Part shown: positions 1-7,266 of the stretch, piece after piece
How positions within the stretch are numbered: the first letter of the stretch is position 1
Layout: every line of letters starts with the position of its first letter
DNA from: VAZQ01 sp036557705
GTDB lineage: Bacteria; Pseudomonadota; Alphaproteobacteria; Rhizobiales; Xanthobacteraceae
DNA length: 64,000 bases
Assembly: GCA_036557705.1 (NCBI GenBank)
Contig: DATBHB010000138.1
Coordinates: forward strand, 21,229-85,228
Direction of reading: 5' to 3'
Notes under the pieces: generated by a model
Seen by the model: only the letters and a program-made list of their open reading frames with translations
What the model was told of the DNA's origin: nothing
The model's database searches: none
Position numbers and translations under genes: made by a program

Positions 1-435
1 AATAGAGACCCTTACATCGCGATGCTCGGCGGCGAGTTCATGAGCCACGGAAACCAGCAACAAGCACGCGTGAGAGTAGTCGATCCGCACTTCCCAGGCC
101 TGGCTGGATCGGCTCAGAGCCTCAGGGCCACGGAGGAATGGTACTCGCTGAAAAATTTTACAGACGACATCCACGTCCTCCTCGTTCTTGAGACCAAAGG
201 CATGCAGGGGGCCGAGTACCGGCGCCCGCCGTTCCCGTTGGCTTGGGCGCGCCGCGAGGGCTCGGGCCGCGTCTATTACAGTGCGATGGGGCATCGACAG
301 GACGTCTGGACCAGCCGGCGTTTCCAGGAGATGCTCGCGGGCGCGCTCCTCTGGGCAACCGGTGCAGCGGAAGCGGACCTGAGCGCGAATATGACCGAGG
401 TGACGCCGCAGGCATGGGTAATGCCGGCGCAGTGA
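1..435 (+). CDS. ThuA-like domain protein, 5' truncated by the window edge
   Basis: The reading frame is open from base 1 (NRDPYIAMLGGEF...), so the first ATG at 22 is internal and the N-terminus lies outside the window. The visible part reads PYIAMLGGEF, then a core with LLVLETKGM, PFPLAWARREGSGRVYYSAMGH and a final helix ending LLWATG. This order is typical of the C-terminal half of ThuA (trehalose-utilization-like) domains, a class I glutamine-amidotransferase-like fold often found with sugar or glycoside catabolism. The substrate cannot be told from this fragment. Family assignment is by recognised motif style only. Confidence 0.6.
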   Translation, partial: NRDPYIAMLGGEFMSHGNQQQARVRVVDPHFPGLAGSAQSLRATEEWYSLKNFTDDIHVLLVLETKGMQGAEYRRPPFPLAWARREGSGRVYYSAMGHRQDVWTSRRFQEMLAGALLWATGAAEADLSANMTEVTPQAWVMPAQ

Positions 436-450
436 ATGAGAATCGGAGAT

Positions 451-669
451 TTAATCCTTCATGACAGGCACTCCGAGTTTTCGTGCCACGGTCGCCATGG
501 TCCTGTCGAATGTCAGAAGGTCACCACCAATTCTCTGCACGACAGCAATATGTATCGCATCAGGCGTTCGAACCGAGAGATCAAGCCGACGCATCAGGCT
601 GATCGCGCCCAAGACAGGGCGGATTACCCCGGATACATTTTGATGCGCTCCGACGCTGCACGGCGGCAC
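451..669 (-). pseudogene. C-terminal remnant of a VapC-type PIN-domain toxin
   Basis: The last ~50 codons read like the end of a PIN-domain ribonuclease: RRLDLSVRTPDAIHIAV, then LLTFDRTMATVARKLGV. The conserved RTPDA and TFD contain acidic residues of the PIN active site. The N-terminal half with the first catalytic Asp is absent, and upstream codons (GTG at 669 to about 615) show no similarity. A matching N-terminal VapC fragment lies on the same strand at 6786-6944, next to its antitoxin. The two may be halves of one gene separated by the 6-kb accessory segment. No active toxin is expected from this piece. Confidence 0.6.
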
Positions 670-716
670 GCCCTAGACCGTTTGCAACGCCTCGGGCCGG
701 GTAGAGCATGGTCCCG

Positions 717-748
717 ACTGTAAAGGAAAGTACAGTTTCTTTTACTGT
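717..748. promoter_or_regulatory. Alternating ACTGT/ACAGT half-sites, possible operator
   Basis: ACTGTA (717-722), eight bases, TACAGT (731-736), then seven bases and ACTGT (744-748). The three inverted half-sites lie upstream of the secreted-protein gene at 848 and next to the vapC remnant. The symmetry suggests a DNA-binding site for a dimeric regulator. No regulator is identified and it could be chance. Confidence 0.25.
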
Positions 749-847
749 CAACGAGGGTTATTGGCCATTGGCGCGGGTCGCTTTCTCGCGTCGAATGTGA
801 CGATAAATTGCCATCCTCGGTGCTTACACTGGGAAAAAGGAAGAGCC

Positions 848-1366
848 GTGACGGCCTGCCGCGTCTTTCCGCTCGTGACCCTGCTTGTGTCCGTCCCATT
901 GGTGGCCAGAGCACAGTTTGGTGACATGCCTGGCTTGCCGGGCGGGCACTCTAGCAGCGGCGGCTCTGCCCGCCTGCCCACGCAACTGTCCCCGGATTGC
1001 CCCGAGCTATGGGGGCTGCGCGCCGTGACACAAAAGCACGCGCAGGACATCCAAGAAGCGAGCAAGCGCAAAGCGCCAGTCGAGGAGTTGTGTCGCCTGT
1101 TCACGTTCTTCCTCGCCGCGGAGACAAAGCTCGTGCAAGGGGTTGAGGAGCGCGGCGGCTGCGGGATGCCGCCCGGCGTGGTGAAGCAGATGAAGGAGGC
1201 CCACGCCTATGCTTCGCGGATGGGTAAGAACGTCTGCCAAAGAGCGGATTTAGAGGCCGTGAAGCGGGGCCTGTTTGATGTGCCCGCCGCCTCGATTCCT
1301 GGAAAGAAGTGGCCGGAAGGGGACTACGCATGGCCGAACGAATTCCACGGCGCGCCAGCCAAATAA
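848..1366 (+). CDS. Secreted protein of unknown function
   Basis: GTG at 848 is chosen because it follows a purine-rich AAGGAAG and begins a signal peptide (VTACRVFPLVTLLVSVPLVARA, cleavage likely after ARA). The frame is open further upstream to 761, but that extension lacks a ribosome-binding site. The mature part is about 145 residues. It has a Gly/Ser-rich start, an alpha-helical middle with spaced Cys residues (CPELW, EELCRLF, GGCGMPPGVV, KNVCQRA) and an ending rich in Trp and Pro. The even Cys spacing suggests disulfides in the periplasm. I do not recognise a family with a known function. Confidence 0.6.
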   Translation: MTACRVFPLVTLLVSVPLVARAQFGDMPGLPGGHSSSGGSARLPTQLSPDCPELWGLRAVTQKHAQDIQEASKRKAPVEELCRLFTFFLAAETKLVQGVEERGGCGMPPGVVKQMKEAHAYASRMGKNVCQRADLEAVKRGLFDVPAASIPGKKWPEGDYAWPNEFHGAPAK

Positions 1367-1663
1367 CCGCTGTCCGCTGGCCCGCCCGCCTTTCCCGATA
1401 CAACTGCGGACGTGATATGTTCGCGTATGGCTTCTCACGGCCTATGATCAGACAAAGTCCCTGCACTTCTGGCACAATTTCCCGGGCCAGTGACTCTTCG
1501 TTCGTCGAGGTCCCCCACCGACGCAGTATGCAATCGCGGCGGACCGTTGCTCCACGATCAAGCGCGCGCGAGATCAGCGTCGAAGACACCACCGGACCCG
1601 CCGCTCCTAGAAGCCGGTTGCGCGTCGGCCGGAAGGGCATCGCAGGTTCCACACGCGATTCGG

Positions 1664-2375
1664 TCATAGATAGTCATGAGTCTGTGACTGAGTGGCGACG
1701 TGCAAGCGGACCTTAAGGCGTTCGGGAGCCTTGCCTTCCGCCGATAATCTGGCGGCGAGAAGTGGATGCATCGGCCGTAACCATAGGAGAGCGTGACCGA
1801 GATGGGTTGCCGACGCAGCGGGCAGCGGTTCTTTGGCGGGCCGCCAGCGCAACGCTTCGTCTCCTTTGTAGGAGAACACGGTGTCTCCGTTGTCTTTTCG
1901 CATCTCCATAGGAGGCGATGGATCGCCAGGCGTGGTCACCTTCAATTCAACGGCGGTCCAGAACGGGTCGATCGCGGCTTCCTTTCCCACCGTTGCCAGG
2001 CTTTGGCCACAGCGACACGATTCATGAGTTCCGAATCACAAAAGACAATGTTGGCCGCCGCCATGGGAGAGCTGACATAGCGCTTGTTTTCTTCGCGATA
2101 GATGCGACCGAGGCGTAAATCGACGACGAATCTCGTCTGACCTCCCTCGCGAAAAATGAAGTCGTTGCCGATGCCGATTGTGGTCTCGGGCGCCACCCCC
2201 GGCTGAGGGGGGCTCGACGAGTGCCGGTAGGTGAGAATCTGTGCTCCGGTAAACGTCGGTCCGTTCAGCGCCTTTAGCTCGGCGGGCGTCTTCAACGGCC
2301 AAGGTGTTCTGCCATCGCGGCAGCTCCCGTCCAGTAGATCCCGGCGAGCACCAAATTCATCGTCGTGCGGTACAT
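1664..2375 (-). pseudogene. Frameshifted gene for a small secreted protein
   Basis: Three successive reading frames on the minus strand join into one plausible protein. A start with a hydrophobic leader (MYRTTMNLVLAGIYWTGAAA, ATG at 2375) runs into a stop near 2300. The next frame gives LKTPAELKALNGPTFTGAQ and continues to VAKAWQRWERK near 1985. The third frame gives AAIDPFWTAVELKVTTPG and runs to the stop at 1664. Two single-base shifts would restore a ~235-residue protein. Because two shifts are needed, decay is more likely than a sequencing error, though errors cannot be excluded. No function is recognised. Confidence 0.45.
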
Positions 2376-2907
2376 CGGAATTCTTCCGTGCGTTTGCAGT
2401 TCGCCGGAGGCACCAGTATGGCGAAGACGGTTGCAAACCGCAGTCCCGGCATAGCAGCCCGCCCGGTCAGGAAAAACGAGCAGTGCCCATGCGATAGGAT
2501 TCCTGCAACGCTTGATCTCGCACACTTAACGTTGATCGGCTTACAACCACCGGTCGGGTCCCTTGCGCCAGTACTCCGGCTTCGTACATTTGGTTGATGT
2601 GATGACTAAAGATTCCTGTCCACTGTGGCACACCAGCAACAGCGGCTCATAGCTCGCATGCTATGATCTGCTGCGTTTTTGATGGGTGTTGTGGAAAAAG
2701 ACGCCTTACGCCGCACTGCGCCGGTTCCATTCCATGGCTGGACGGAGGCAGTTGCCTTCTTTGCAAGATGTTTATGGTAAGCCGCACTAGAACTCGATTT
2801 GCTTGTCAGGCCGCGGCTAATCTCGCTCGCCATTTTCTTGACGCGGTTTCCTCATCGTTCGCACGACAGGCGATCCACGCCCGAGCCTGCCATCGGAGGA
2901 CGGCACC
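2376..2907. other. Gene-free stretch
   Basis: No reading frame here has a convincing start, protein-like composition or recognised motif on either strand. The last bases carry the GAGGACGG ribosome-binding region of the gene starting at 2908. I see no repeat or hairpin of note. Confidence 0.4.
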
Positions 2908-4134
2908 ATGACATCTAGCAAGTGGCGCTTGGCGGTGGTCGCGCTCGCGTTCCTGGTCTCGATCAGCGCGTATGCTCAGGTGCCGTCTGTCTCGACGCCG
3001 GGGTCTGCACCGGTGCTTCGCCTTCCGGTGAGTGCCGGACAACAAATCTACAATATGGCTCTCCGAAGGACCAAACCGCTTGATGAGGCCGCCATGAAGG
3101 TGGCCGATGATTACCTCAATTCCGCTGATGCGTTCGGAATCGTCGATCTTACCATTATCGCAGCGGGTGATGCGGTAGGGCAGGCGTTGGCAAGGAGGAA
3201 TCCGGGAAAGGGAGCCGTCATATCCGTTGTCGTCGAAACGCAAGTTAACCCGGAACTATTCAGAAATTATCTCACGTTCAAATCGCTGTACGGCTGCGCG
3301 GTGGCAGATACATTGTCTGCCGATGAGATCAAGCAATTCACTGCCCTCAAAGGGAACGCAAGAGGTCAGCCTTTTGCGCCAAAAATCCTGGAGGCTCAGC
3401 AGAGGTTCAGAGTGGCGGCTTATGTGCTTGGCAACCTATTGTTCGCGCAGATGACTGTGTTACAGCTTGATCGGCTGCGGCCCTACGGTCTTGATCTCAC
3501 ACTCAGTAACCAAAACGACGCGAGCAAGTCTGTCCAGACCATTCAGGTACCGTCTGGAACGCCAGTAGTTCCCAAGACTGTCCAGACCGTTAAGCTGCGA
3601 GCGCCATTAGCTGTCGGTTCAGAACGTGCCGTTCTCTATGAGGAAGACCCAAAACCAGATGGGCTCAGCTTTCCTGGCTCAGTTACGTGGCGGCTCGAAC
3701 CGGAAGGTACAAATTCGCCGGGAGGGAAGATCCACGCTGATATTCGTATTGAGGATCGGATTAATGCAGTACTGACTCTGTCGCGAACCCCACAAGTTGA
3801 TGGTTCGACTGCCGATCGGGTCAAAATCGAGTTCAGGCCAAAAGACGGCGAGGAGGGGGATATTGCCAGCGTGGCTGGAATGGTTACGAAACTGAATCCG
3901 CAGTCAAAGGCCATTCCGATTATCGCTGCTCCATTCCAAGGTGTACGAAATACGTTTTTCCTTGAGTTCACGAATACCGAGCTTGCCAGACAACAGAACT
4001 TGAGATTGCTCAAAGACCAGACCAGTCTGGAGATACTATTTGTCCACAAAGATGGCCATCGGGGTGTCATCAGCCTGACGAAGGGTATGTCCGGGACGGA
4101 TGTCATCAAGCGTGCTCTTGCGAGCTGGAAGTAA
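2908..4134 (+). CDS. Exported protein of unknown function, 408 aa
   Basis: ATG at 2908 follows GGAGGACGG and starts a clear signal peptide (MTSSKWRLAVVALAFLVSIS, cleavage likely at AYA-Q near residue 24). The mature protein has no further obvious membrane segment. The first ~170 residues look helical with one Cys (YGCAVADTL). The C-terminal half is beta-rich (SVTWRLEPEG, HADIRIEDRINAVLTLSR) and could be an immunoglobulin-like or binding domain. Codon use seems less GC-rich than in the core genes further right, in line with an accessory origin. It stands alone, with 250 bases to the next gene. No family is recognised. Confidence 0.65.
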   Translation: MTSSKWRLAVVALAFLVSISAYAQVPSVSTPGSAPVLRLPVSAGQQIYNMALRRTKPLDEAAMKVADDYLNSADAFGIVDLTIIAAGDAVGQALARRNPGKGAVISVVVETQVNPELFRNYLTFKSLYGCAVADTLSADEIKQFTALKGNARGQPFAPKILEAQQRFRVAAYVLGNLLFAQMTVLQLDRLRPYGLDLTLSNQNDASKSVQTIQVPSGTPVVPKTVQTVKLRAPLAVGSERAVLYEEDPKPDGLSFPGSVTWRLEPEGTNSPGGKIHADIRIEDRINAVLTLSRTPQVDGSTADRVKIEFRPKDGEEGDIASVAGMVTKLNPQSKAIPIIAAPFQGVRNTFFLEFTNTELARQQNLRLLKDQTSLEILFVHKDGHRGVISLTKGMSGTDVIKRALASWK

Positions 4135-4389
4135 AAAATGGAACTCTTGCTCCGGGCGCATTGCTTTCTGATGCTTACCCGTTCGGGGCCTTCACGATAC
4201 CGAATCTCGACCGCAATAAACCGAAGGAATGAGTCGCGGTAACGCCTCTCGCCCGGCCAGAGTCGGGAGCGAACAAGTCCGGCCCGAGTCATAATATCCG
4301 CATATTTGCGTGAAGGTCATTTTCCCAGCCCTGCACTTCGCCTTCGCTCGCCTGTCTGTCCAAAAAGGCACTCATTGAGGGGGATAACT

Positions 4390-4653
4390 ATGATGCCTAG
4401 ACGCGGGACGCTCCACCCCATCATTATTCGCGGCCATCTTATCTTTTCGGCGCTTTTGTTCAGCGTGCTCGCATGCTCCGGGGCATCGGCGCAAATGGGG
4501 ACGATTGGCGCTACGCAATCGGACCTCGTTAAGAAACCTGCCGCCGAGCAAGCGGCTATCTTGGCCGAGGTTGTCCGCGGGGCGTGGAAGGGTCAAAAGT
4601 GCGCCAACGCCAAGGTGCCTGGGCTCGGGATCCGCCGGGCGCGCTACGTGTGA
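4390..4653 (+). CDS. Small secreted protein, possibly 3' truncated
   Basis: Start ATG at 4390 (a second ATG follows at 4393) lies after TGAGGGGG. Residues 1-35 form a signal peptide ending SGASAQ. Only ~52 residues follow, ending GIRRARYV. The stop falls where the protein still looks structured (a single Cys, KCANAK), so a longer ancestral gene may have been cut short. No function is recognised. It precedes two membrane-protein genes on the same strand. Confidence 0.4.
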   Translation: MMPRRGTLHPIIIRGHLIFSALLFSVLACSGASAQMGTIGATQSDLVKKPAAEQAAILAEVVRGAWKGQKCANAKVPGLGIRRARYV

Positions 4654-4694
4654 CCCAACGGCGACATGCGCGGCTCAAGATTTGCAAACGTTAG

Positions 4695-5285
4695 ATGAGC
4701 CTACTCCTAACCATTCTGCGTATAGCACAATACCCTACCTTCGATTTGGTCTCTCCCCTGCCGCGCGATGAATGTATGCGACGCCTCCGTGAAAAGACCG
4801 ACCCGCCGGGTCAGAAGATTTACGCGCGGATTTTCGGGTTGGGGGTGAAGAGTTTTGATAGTACTGCTGTCAATCGTAAACCCTTAGCCGGATATATCAG
4901 CGACACTGACTTGCAAGTTGCGAAGCAAATCGAGGGGCAAATGGGTCAAGCCCGTCTGTTCGGAGAAATTATTGACGACGACCATGGCAAGACGCGATTG
5001 CATTGCTTCGTCGGCGTTCATCCCGTCGTTGTTGCCTTTTTTGCATTGTGGTTTAGTCTCCTGTTTCTCGCATTTGTACGCACAGGCCCCGATACCATAA
5101 TCACCATCAATTTTTTCGGGTGGCACCGCGTGGTTCGAGGCGGCTGGGCGGCATGGGCGAATCCACTGTTTATGCTCGCAGTTGGCGTGGGGCTTGTCGG
5201 CTGGTGTCGCAACCTTGCCCGAAACGAAAAGGAATTTCTGACCGATTTCGTCCGACAGACCCTGGAGGCGGACGCAAATGAGTGA
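4695..5285 (+). CDS. Small integral membrane protein, unknown function
   Basis: 196 residues. The N-terminal ~95 residues are soluble (SPLPRDECMRRLREKTD, then a beta-rich stretch). Two hydrophobic segments follow, at about residues 106-128 (VVVAFFALWFSLLFLAF) and 154-172 (PLFMLAVGVGLVGW), before a polar helix ending FLTDFVRQTLEADANE. The layout, a ligand-like soluble part followed by GKTRLHCFVGVHP and a membrane hairpin, resembles an uncharacterised family of alphaproteobacterial membrane proteins; I cannot give it a function. The minus-strand gene at 62846 has a similar pattern. Only 17 bases separate it from the next membrane-protein gene, so they are probably co-transcribed. Confidence 0.6.
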   Translation: MSLLLTILRIAQYPTFDLVSPLPRDECMRRLREKTDPPGQKIYARIFGLGVKSFDSTAVNRKPLAGYISDTDLQVAKQIEGQMGQARLFGEIIDDDHGKTRLHCFVGVHPVVVAFFALWFSLLFLAFVRTGPDTIITINFFGWHRVVRGGWAAWANPLFMLAVGVGLVGWCRNLARNEKEFLTDFVRQTLEADANE

Positions 5286-5302
5286 ACTATGGATGAAGGT
5301 CA

Positions 5303-5881
5303 GTGCCCATTCGAAGCTATAGACCTGCCCCTGGATTTTACTTTCTGGCCCTGCTGTTTCCGTGGGCGGCGCTTTGCGCACTCGATTTTGTCGCAATGCT
5401 CATTAACCCTGCGGGCGCTTGTGGCCCTCCCGGGGCAATGTGCTGTTACGTTTGCGCTCTCCTTGCGTCGCTGACTTTCATCCCCGTTTTAGGATATATC
5501 CTTGCCACTCTAATTTTCACTCCCGGATTTTTGATTTTGGCATTCATCGCGCGTAGAACAAGAAGCTGGAGGCCGTTCTATTGGATTTTCGGATGGACGA
5601 TAGCTGGAGCGATTACGCCCACCATAGGCGTTGTAATGTTGTTCGTTATAACAGAGCTAAAGCGACACATTCTTCTCCCCTTCTTCCTTGCGTCCCTTTC
5701 TTCAACCGCAAGCGAGCATCCCGCGCTCAATATCAATCTTTACTGGTTGGGCGTTGTCAGTATTGCGTTCGGTGTTTTCGGCCTGCTTTGCGGCATTTCC
5801 TATTGGGCAATGCTGGCTATGGACCGACGAGCTACAGAGGGGTCTGCCAAAAGCGTCGTGAATCGAATGGGGACAAGGTAG
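5303..5881 (+). CDS. Multi-pass membrane protein, unknown function
   Basis: GTG start at 5303 after GAAGG. The 192 residues contain about five hydrophobic segments (FYFLALLFPWAALCALDFV; CCYVCALLASLTFIPVLGYI; LATLIFTPGFLILAFIA; FGWTIAGAITPTIGVVMLF; LGVVSIAFGVFGLLCGISYW). The final 20 residues are basic and cytoplasmic in style. It starts 17 bases after the preceding membrane-protein gene, suggesting one transcription unit. The codon mix looks AT-richer than the core operons, typical of acquired genes. No family is recognised. Confidence 0.55.
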   Translation: MPIRSYRPAPGFYFLALLFPWAALCALDFVAMLINPAGACGPPGAMCCYVCALLASLTFIPVLGYILATLIFTPGFLILAFIARRTRSWRPFYWIFGWTIAGAITPTIGVVMLFVITELKRHILLPFFLASLSSTASEHPALNINLYWLGVVSIAFGVFGLLCGISYWAMLAMDRRATEGSAKSVVNRMGTR

Positions 5882-6258
5882 GTATACCTGTTCATTGAGC
5901 AGCGGTCATGAAAGTCATTGGCGGTGAGCGCGGGATTGCTCATCGCGATCCCATGATGCGTGGCCTGCGGCAGATTGAGTTTATCGCTAGCACATCAGGA
6001 GTTTGGCTGCGGAGCGGCCTATCGCCAGTGTAGCTGAGGGTAGTGGCTGCCCGGCGTTCGCGCAGGTGAGGCGACCATCTTTCTGGCGAAACCTGAAAGG
6101 CGTCGCGATTCAAGAGCGCGGTACCAGCGGCCGAGGGCCTGCCATTCGCGCAATGCCCGCGAGCACCGGGGCCGTCCCCGAACTACGTGCAGGCCCCGGC
6201 AGCGGTGGCCCGCTTTCGGATGGCACCAAGGCTCGAGATTTGATATGCACGGGCAATA
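5882..6258. other. Gene-free stretch
   Basis: No convincing coding frame on either strand. It precedes the lipoprotein gene at 6259 and may hold its promoter, but no clear -35/-10 pair can be named. Confidence 0.35.
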
Positions 6259-6762
6259 ATGATGAGACCACGAATGGGGATAAATGCACAGCTCGTAGCT
6301 GTTTCGGTCCTCGTCACGGCCTGTACTGGTACGAAATCGGTACAGCAAATAGCCGAGACCACAAAGGCAAGTGTCGCGTGTCCGTCGCAGGACTTTAGCA
6401 AGTTTCTACAGACTTTTTCCGATAGTGCGGATGTGCAGCGCCAATTTACCTCGCTGCCGCTCGAATACGTGCGCCTTGAGGCGGGGTACGGGGATTTACC
6501 GCCAAAGATGTTTGCAACGTTCGAGGAGATACCAGGCTTCGACCGTCAAAACGGCGGAACAATTCTTAGACCCAAGACCACGCGGGCGAAAGAACATATT
6601 TTCTTTAACGATGTGACGGGGGAGCATCCAAATGAACGTAAATCGCCTAACGACAGAGTCGCGATGCTGGGTATCAACAATACGGGTTATGTCATCTATT
6701 ACCGGTTTGCGAAATCCGAAGGCTGCTGGTTTCTGCGCGGAATACATGACGTGGCGAATTAG
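6259..6762 (+). CDS. Predicted lipoprotein, unknown function
   Basis: The N-terminus has a lipobox, VLVTAC at about residues 18-23, so the mature protein should be lipid-anchored at Cys23. The ~145-residue mature domain starts ACPSQDFSKFLQTFSDSADV, a pattern seen in small exported DUF-type domains (an aromatic-rich 'F..FL..F..d...Q' start), and contains IIFF-type beta strands and a late Cys (EGCWFLRG). ATGs at 6259, 6262 and 6274 are all possible starts. Function unknown. It is the last gene of the accessory block before the vapC remnant. Confidence 0.6.
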   Translation: MMRPRMGINAQLVAVSVLVTACTGTKSVQQIAETTKASVACPSQDFSKFLQTFSDSADVQRQFTSLPLEYVRLEAGYGDLPPKMFATFEEIPGFDRQNGGTILRPKTTRAKEHIFFNDVTGEHPNERKSPNDRVAMLGINNTGYVIYYRFAKSEGCWFLRGIHDVAN

Positions 6763-6785
6763 CCCTTTCTGCCGCAGAGTTTTCG

Positions 6786-6944
6786 TCAGCCATCGCCCGG
6801 CGGGTCTGGACACGCGATCCATGTCTCGCGGAGCGAGAACGGCATTCTGTAACGGAGGCCGCGGAGAACCTTGCCAGCCCTGGCATTGAGAGGATCGACG
6901 AGAAACAACAGTACTATCGCGCTGGCGTCGAAGTAAAGCCTCAC
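6786..6944 (-). pseudogene. N-terminal remnant of a VapC PIN-domain toxin
   Basis: GTG at 6944 overlaps the TGA of the antitoxin gene (GTGA), the usual translational coupling of vapBC pairs. The first ~31 codons read VRLYFDASAIVLLFLVDPLN and then ARAGKVLRGLR, the standard PIN-domain start with the first catalytic Asp (residue 6). After that the frame gives unrelated residues and stops at 6786. The remaining ~100 residues of a normal VapC (about 135-145 aa) are missing here. A C-terminal VapC fragment lies on the same strand at 451-669. Confidence 0.65.
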
Positions 6945-7192
6945 CGCTCCCACTCATCGCGCATTCGGCGCACGAGTGCGGCTGCGTCCTCGCGAGGCAT
7001 TCGCCGGCCAACCCGGTGTTGGGCCAGCCAATCGATTGCCTCAGACGTAACCGGCTTGCCCGGCAATGAAATGGGCCTCAGCTCCACAACCGGGCGTCCG
7101 TGACGTGTTATCACCACACCCTCGCCTTTCAGGGCGCGATCGATCAGGTCCGAAAGCTGGTTCTTGGCCTCGACGACGCTGTGCTTTCCCAT
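6941..7192 (-). CDS. vapB: Phd/YefM-type antitoxin (VapB)
   Basis: 83 residues starting MGKHSVVEAKNQLSDLIDRA, followed by GEGVVITRHGRPVVELRP: the classical Phd/YefM antitoxin fold, which binds DNA with its N-terminus and the toxin with its C-terminus. ATG at 7192 is preferred over the upstream start at 7228 because a perfect inverted repeat (7200-7224) lies directly before it, as expected for the autoregulatory operator. The C-terminal helix (DAAALVRRMRDEWER) would wrap the toxin. Its vapC partner is broken, so it is now an orphan antitoxin. It might still neutralise a related toxin elsewhere. Confidence 0.8.
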   Translation of the reverse strand: MGKHSVVEAKNQLSDLIDRALKGEGVVITRHGRPVVELRPISLPGKPVTSEAIDWLAQHRVGRRMPREDAAALVRRMRDEWER

Positions 7193-7199
7193 GTTCTCC

Positions 7200-7224
7200 A
7201 AAATAGCTAGTTGCTGGCTATTTT
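7200..7224. promoter_or_regulatory. Inverted repeat, probable vapB operator
   Basis: AAAATAGC (7200-7207) and GCTATTTT (7217-7224) form a perfect 8-bp inverted repeat with a 9-base centre, 7 bases upstream of the vapB start codon on the minus strand. Toxin-antitoxin operons are usually repressed by the antitoxin binding such a site. Confidence 0.55.
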
Positions 7225-7266
7225 GCAAGACATTCGACTGCGGGCAACTTGATGCAGCTGTCTCGA

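Noticed and set aside
1101..1667. 188-residue minus-strand frame
   Set aside because: It overlaps the secreted-protein gene at 848, is extremely Arg-rich and has no motif.
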